8,511 nt of DNA from Bacteroidota bacterium (lineage in GTDB: Bacteria > Bacteroidota > Bacteroidia > Bacteroidales > UBA1556). How positions within the stretch are numbered: the first letter of the stretch is position 1; the number at the start of each line of letters is the position of its first letter. The notes below the pieces were generated by a model. It searched no databases. It was not told the DNA's origin and saw only the letters and a list, made by a program, of their open reading frames with translations. Both the position numbers and the translations under genes were made by a program. The stretch lies in NCBI GenBank assembly GCA_003648395.1, contig QMPB01000160.1, forward strand, positions 1-8,511, read 5' to 3'. Below, in pieces: positions 6,654 to 8,511 of the stretch.

Positions 6654-7233
6654 AAAACCTGAATCAACATTTATGAATATGGTAATACGCCTATTCATTA
6701 TAGTAGGACTAGCAGGAGCAGTACTGGGCTTTGTATATATTCAAACATTTGATGTAATTGCTGCTGCAAAGAAGAAAAAATTAGAAGAGGCAATTGGTCA
6801 AGTTGTTCCTGCTTTTGATACTTTAAATGTATATACTAGAATGCCTGCAACGGGTAAAGATTCTATTACTTTTTACGAAGCGTATAAGAACGATAGTTTG
6901 GTAGGAACAGCAATTGCTACATATACAGAAAAAGGATTTAGTGGTGTTTTTAAAATAATGGTAGGTTTTGATCCGCAAGGAGTAATAATAAACACATCAG
7001 TATTAGAACATAAAGAAACACCAGGCTTGGGTGATAAAATGGATAAATCGAAATCAGATTGGAGTATACAATTTAATGGTAAAGATCCTAAGACTTATAA
7101 GCTTACAGTAACAAAAGATGGTGGCGATGTAGATGCAATAACTGCTGCTACTATTAGCTCAAGAGCATTTTGTGATGCCACTGATAGAGCTTATAAAACA
7201 TATAAAGAAAAAGGAGGAAATGATAATGAATAG
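6646..7233 (+). CDS. rnfG: RnfG, membrane-anchored subunit with covalent FMN
   Basis: RnfG is anchored by one N-terminal helix (about 13-33) and presents an FMN-binding domain on the outer side of the inner membrane. Family motifs are GFSGVFKIMVGFDP (97-110), HKETPGLGD (122-130) and the flavin-attachment region DVDAITAATISSRAF (161-175), with T169 as the predicted FMN-bearing residue. The site reads TAAT instead of the textbook SGAT, which I believe also occurs in other RnfG proteins. Length (195 residues) is normal for the family. The start is supported by AAAGGAG at 6632-6638 and overlaps the rnfD stop by 8 bases; the end overlaps rnfE by 8 bases as well. The DUF-free single-domain layout shows no truncation or fusion. 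Confidence 0.94.
   Translation: MSKKPESTFMNMVIRLFIIVGLAGAVLGFVYIQTFDVIAAAKKKKLEEAIGQVVPAFDTLNVYTRMPATGKDSITFYEAYKNDSLVGTAIATYTEKGFSGVFKIMVGFDPQGVIINTSVLEHKETPGLGDKMDKSKSDWSIQFNGKDPKTYKLTVTKDGGDVDAITAATISSRAFCDATDRAYKTYKEKGGNDNE
7211..7217 (+). promoter_or_regulatory. Strong Shine-Dalgarno sequence that sets the rnfE start
   Basis: AAGGAGG fully complements the usual 16S 3' end. It lies 8 bases before the ATG at 7226 but only 2 bases before the ATG at 7220, so it favours 7226 as the rnfE start. Confidence 0.8.
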
Positions 7234-7834
7234 TATTGTTCAAAATTTAACGAAAGGCCTAATAAAGGAGAACCCAGTATTCGTTCTATTGCTTGGTTTA
7301 TGCCCAACTTTAGGAGTAACAACCTCTGCTATTAATGGCTTAGGAATGGGATTGGCAACTACCTTTGTATTGATGATGTCGAATATGTCAATTTCGATGG
7401 TGAAGAACTTTATTCCAGACAAAGTTCGTATTCCTGCATTTATTGTAATTATAGCTTCCTTTGTGACAGTGGTTGATTTATTAATGCAAGGTTATTTACA
7501 AGCATTGCACGGTCAGTTAGGATTATTCATTCCACTTATTGTGGTAAACTGTATTGTACTAGGAAGAGCTGAGGCTTTTGCTTCAAAAAATAATATTTTC
7601 GATTCCATAATTGATGGTTTGGGAATGGGATTAGGATTTTCTTTAGCCTTAACAATATTGGGTGGAATTCGCGAAATACTTGGCTCAGGAGCTATATTTG
7701 GCATTCCATTACATATATTCCCTGTTGACGATAAAGGAAACCCTATCACTATGATAGTATTTGTGCTTGCGCCAGGAGCTTTTATTGTATTAGGATATTT
7801 AATTGCAATAACTAAGAAAATTAACTCTAAATAG
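7226..7834 (+). CDS. rnfE: RnfE, integral membrane subunit of the Rnf complex
   Basis: RnfE pairs with RnfA in the inner membrane, and together they hold a [2Fe-2S] cluster that passes electrons across the membrane. The two conserved cysteines are present: C26 in LLLGLCPTLGVTT and C109 in VVNCIVLGRAEAFA, each near a half-helix as expected for the RnfA/NqrD/NqrE fold. Six hydrophobic segments lie near 16-34, 38-56, 68-90, 97-115, 126-148 and 175-196. The start is placed at 7226 (MNSIVQNLTKGL), giving 202 residues and a good match to family N-termini. The frame stays open to an ATG at 7172, but that would add an 18-residue extension (MMPLIELIKHIKKKEEMI) read from rnfG sequence. It overlaps the rnfG stop by 8 bases (ATGAATAG). 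Confidence 0.94.
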   Translation: MNSIVQNLTKGLIKENPVFVLLLGLCPTLGVTTSAINGLGMGLATTFVLMMSNMSISMVKNFIPDKVRIPAFIVIIASFVTVVDLLMQGYLQALHGQLGLFIPLIVVNCIVLGRAEAFASKNNIFDSIIDGLGMGLGFSLALTILGGIREILGSGAIFGIPLHIFPVDDKGNPITMIVFVLAPGAFIVLGYLIAITKKINSK

Positions 7835-7859
7835 AGTATAACGATATAAAAAATTAGAT

Positions 7860-8432
7860 ATGGAATATGTATTAATAATTATAGGAGCCGTTTTTGTAAA
7901 CAACATTGTGTTGGCGCAATTTCTTGGCGTTTGTCCATTTTTAGGGGTTTCTGGAAAAGTATCAACCTCGGTAGGTATGAGCGGTGCAGTTATGTTTGTA
8001 CTTGTAATTGCTACAATGGTTACTTGGCTTATTCAGAACTATATTCTTAATCCTTTTGGATTGGGATTTCTTCAAACAATTACTTTTATTTTAGTAATAG
8101 CATCATTGGTGCAAATGGTAGAAATTATTCTTAAAAAGATTTCTCCTCCATTATACCAAGCTTTGGGTATTTTCTTGCCTCTTATTACAACAAACTGTGC
8201 TGTATTAGGTGTTGCTATACTTACTATCCAGAAAGACTTTTCTTTAATGGAAGGTGTTGTGTTTGCTGTTGGTAATTCAATAGGTTTTGGACTTGCAATG
8301 ATCTTATTCTCTGGTATTAGAGAGCATCTTGAACTAATGGAAGTTCCTAAAGGTATGGCTGGTGTTCCTGCTGCACTTATTGTTGGTGGTATATTGGCAC
8401 TTGCTTTTATGGGATTTACTGGTTTGGCATAG
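7860..8432 (+). CDS. rnfA: RnfA, integral membrane subunit of the Rnf complex
   Basis: RnfA is the partner of RnfE: the two related six-helix proteins insert in opposite orientation and share a membrane [2Fe-2S] cluster. The expected cysteines are C25 (AQFLGVCPFLGVS) and C113 (LPLITTNCAVLG). Hydrophobic segments are near 2-22, 40-58, 69-91, 99-121, 130-150 and 170-188. Other family features are the N-terminal VFVNNIVLAQFLG (11-23) and the run GNSIGFGLAMILFSGIRE (138-155). At 190 residues it is full length. It is the last gene of the operon, 25 bases after rnfE, without a Shine-Dalgarno sequence, and is followed 25 bases later by a strong terminator. Confidence 0.96.
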   Translation: MEYVLIIIGAVFVNNIVLAQFLGVCPFLGVSGKVSTSVGMSGAVMFVLVIATMVTWLIQNYILNPFGLGFLQTITFILVIASLVQMVEIILKKISPPLYQALGIFLPLITTNCAVLGVAILTIQKDFSLMEGVVFAVGNSIGFGLAMILFSGIREHLELMEVPKGMAGVPAALIVGGILALAFMGFTGLA

Positions 8433-8457
8433 GATTTTCTGGTTAAAAAAACATATG

Positions 8458-8494
8458 AAGGGTTTGTATTTTTAGGAATATAAACCCTTTTTTT
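8458..8494 (+). terminator. Intrinsic terminator of the rnf operon
   Basis: AAGGGTTTGTATT (8458-8470) pairs with AATATAAACCCTT (8477-8489) in a 13-base-pair stem with one G-U pair and the loop TTTAGG, followed by a run of seven T (8488-8494, its first two in the stem). A run of seven A at 8445-8451 and a flanking AACAT / ATGTT pair (8450-8454, 8495-8499) extend the symmetry, so it may also stop transcription arriving from the opposite side. Confidence 0.9.
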
Positions 8495-8511
8495 ATGTTC
8501 ATATAAAACAT

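Noticed and set aside
7172..7225. A longer rnfE starting at the ATG at 7172 or 7220
   Set aside because: The extra residues come from rnfG sequence and match no RnfE N-terminus. The strong Shine-Dalgarno sequence at 7211-7217 is correctly spaced for 7226 only.
1..8511. Mobile elements, CRISPR arrays, tRNA or rRNA genes, phage or defence systems
   Set aside because: I saw no transposase or integrase, no regularly spaced repeats, no tRNA-like fold and no terminal inverted repeats. Gene content and base use look uniform and chromosomal.

Overview
The window reads as ordinary chromosomal DNA of an AT-rich member of the Bacteroidota. Four things point there: a DUF5103-type type IX secretion 'Plug' protein, a DUF4421 outer-membrane protein, promoter-like TAnnTTTG boxes, and genes that mostly lack a Shine-Dalgarno sequence. 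Gene order rnfBCDGEA, with a long multi-cluster RnfB, suggests an anaerobic or facultative lineage (Bacteroidales or Marinilabiliales-like). That last placement is inference.

Layout, all genes on the + strand: (1) the last 31 codons of an unidentified gene, possibly an outer-membrane beta-barrel, ending at 97; (2) a 374-base non-coding gap with several promoter-like boxes; (3) a closely spaced pair at 472-2781, the Plug-like protein and the DUF4421 protein, both with signal peptides; (4) a 444-base gap holding palindromes, a promoter-like element and a leader region with a Fur-box-like palindrome and a 17-codon reading frame; (5) the complete rnf operon, rnfB-rnfC-rnfD-rnfG-rnfE-rnfA, at 3226-8432; (6) a strong intrinsic terminator at 8458-8494.

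The six Rnf proteins build the membrane-bound ferredoxin:NAD+ oxidoreductase. RnfB takes electrons from ferredoxin through several iron-sulfur clusters. They pass through RnfA/RnfE (a shared membrane [2Fe-2S] cluster) and RnfG/RnfD (covalent FMN) to RnfC, which reduces NAD+, and the complex pumps Na+ or H+. All diagnostic cysteines and flavin-attachment threonines are visible and every gene looks intact. The flavin transferase ApbE that loads FMN is not in the window.

I found no clearly new system. The best leads are regulatory: a Fur-like palindrome and a leader reading frame whose TAG stop overlaps the GTG start of rnfB; two matching 8-base gene overlaps that carry the only strong Shine-Dalgarno sequences in the operon; and a charged repeat-bearing tail on RnfB.
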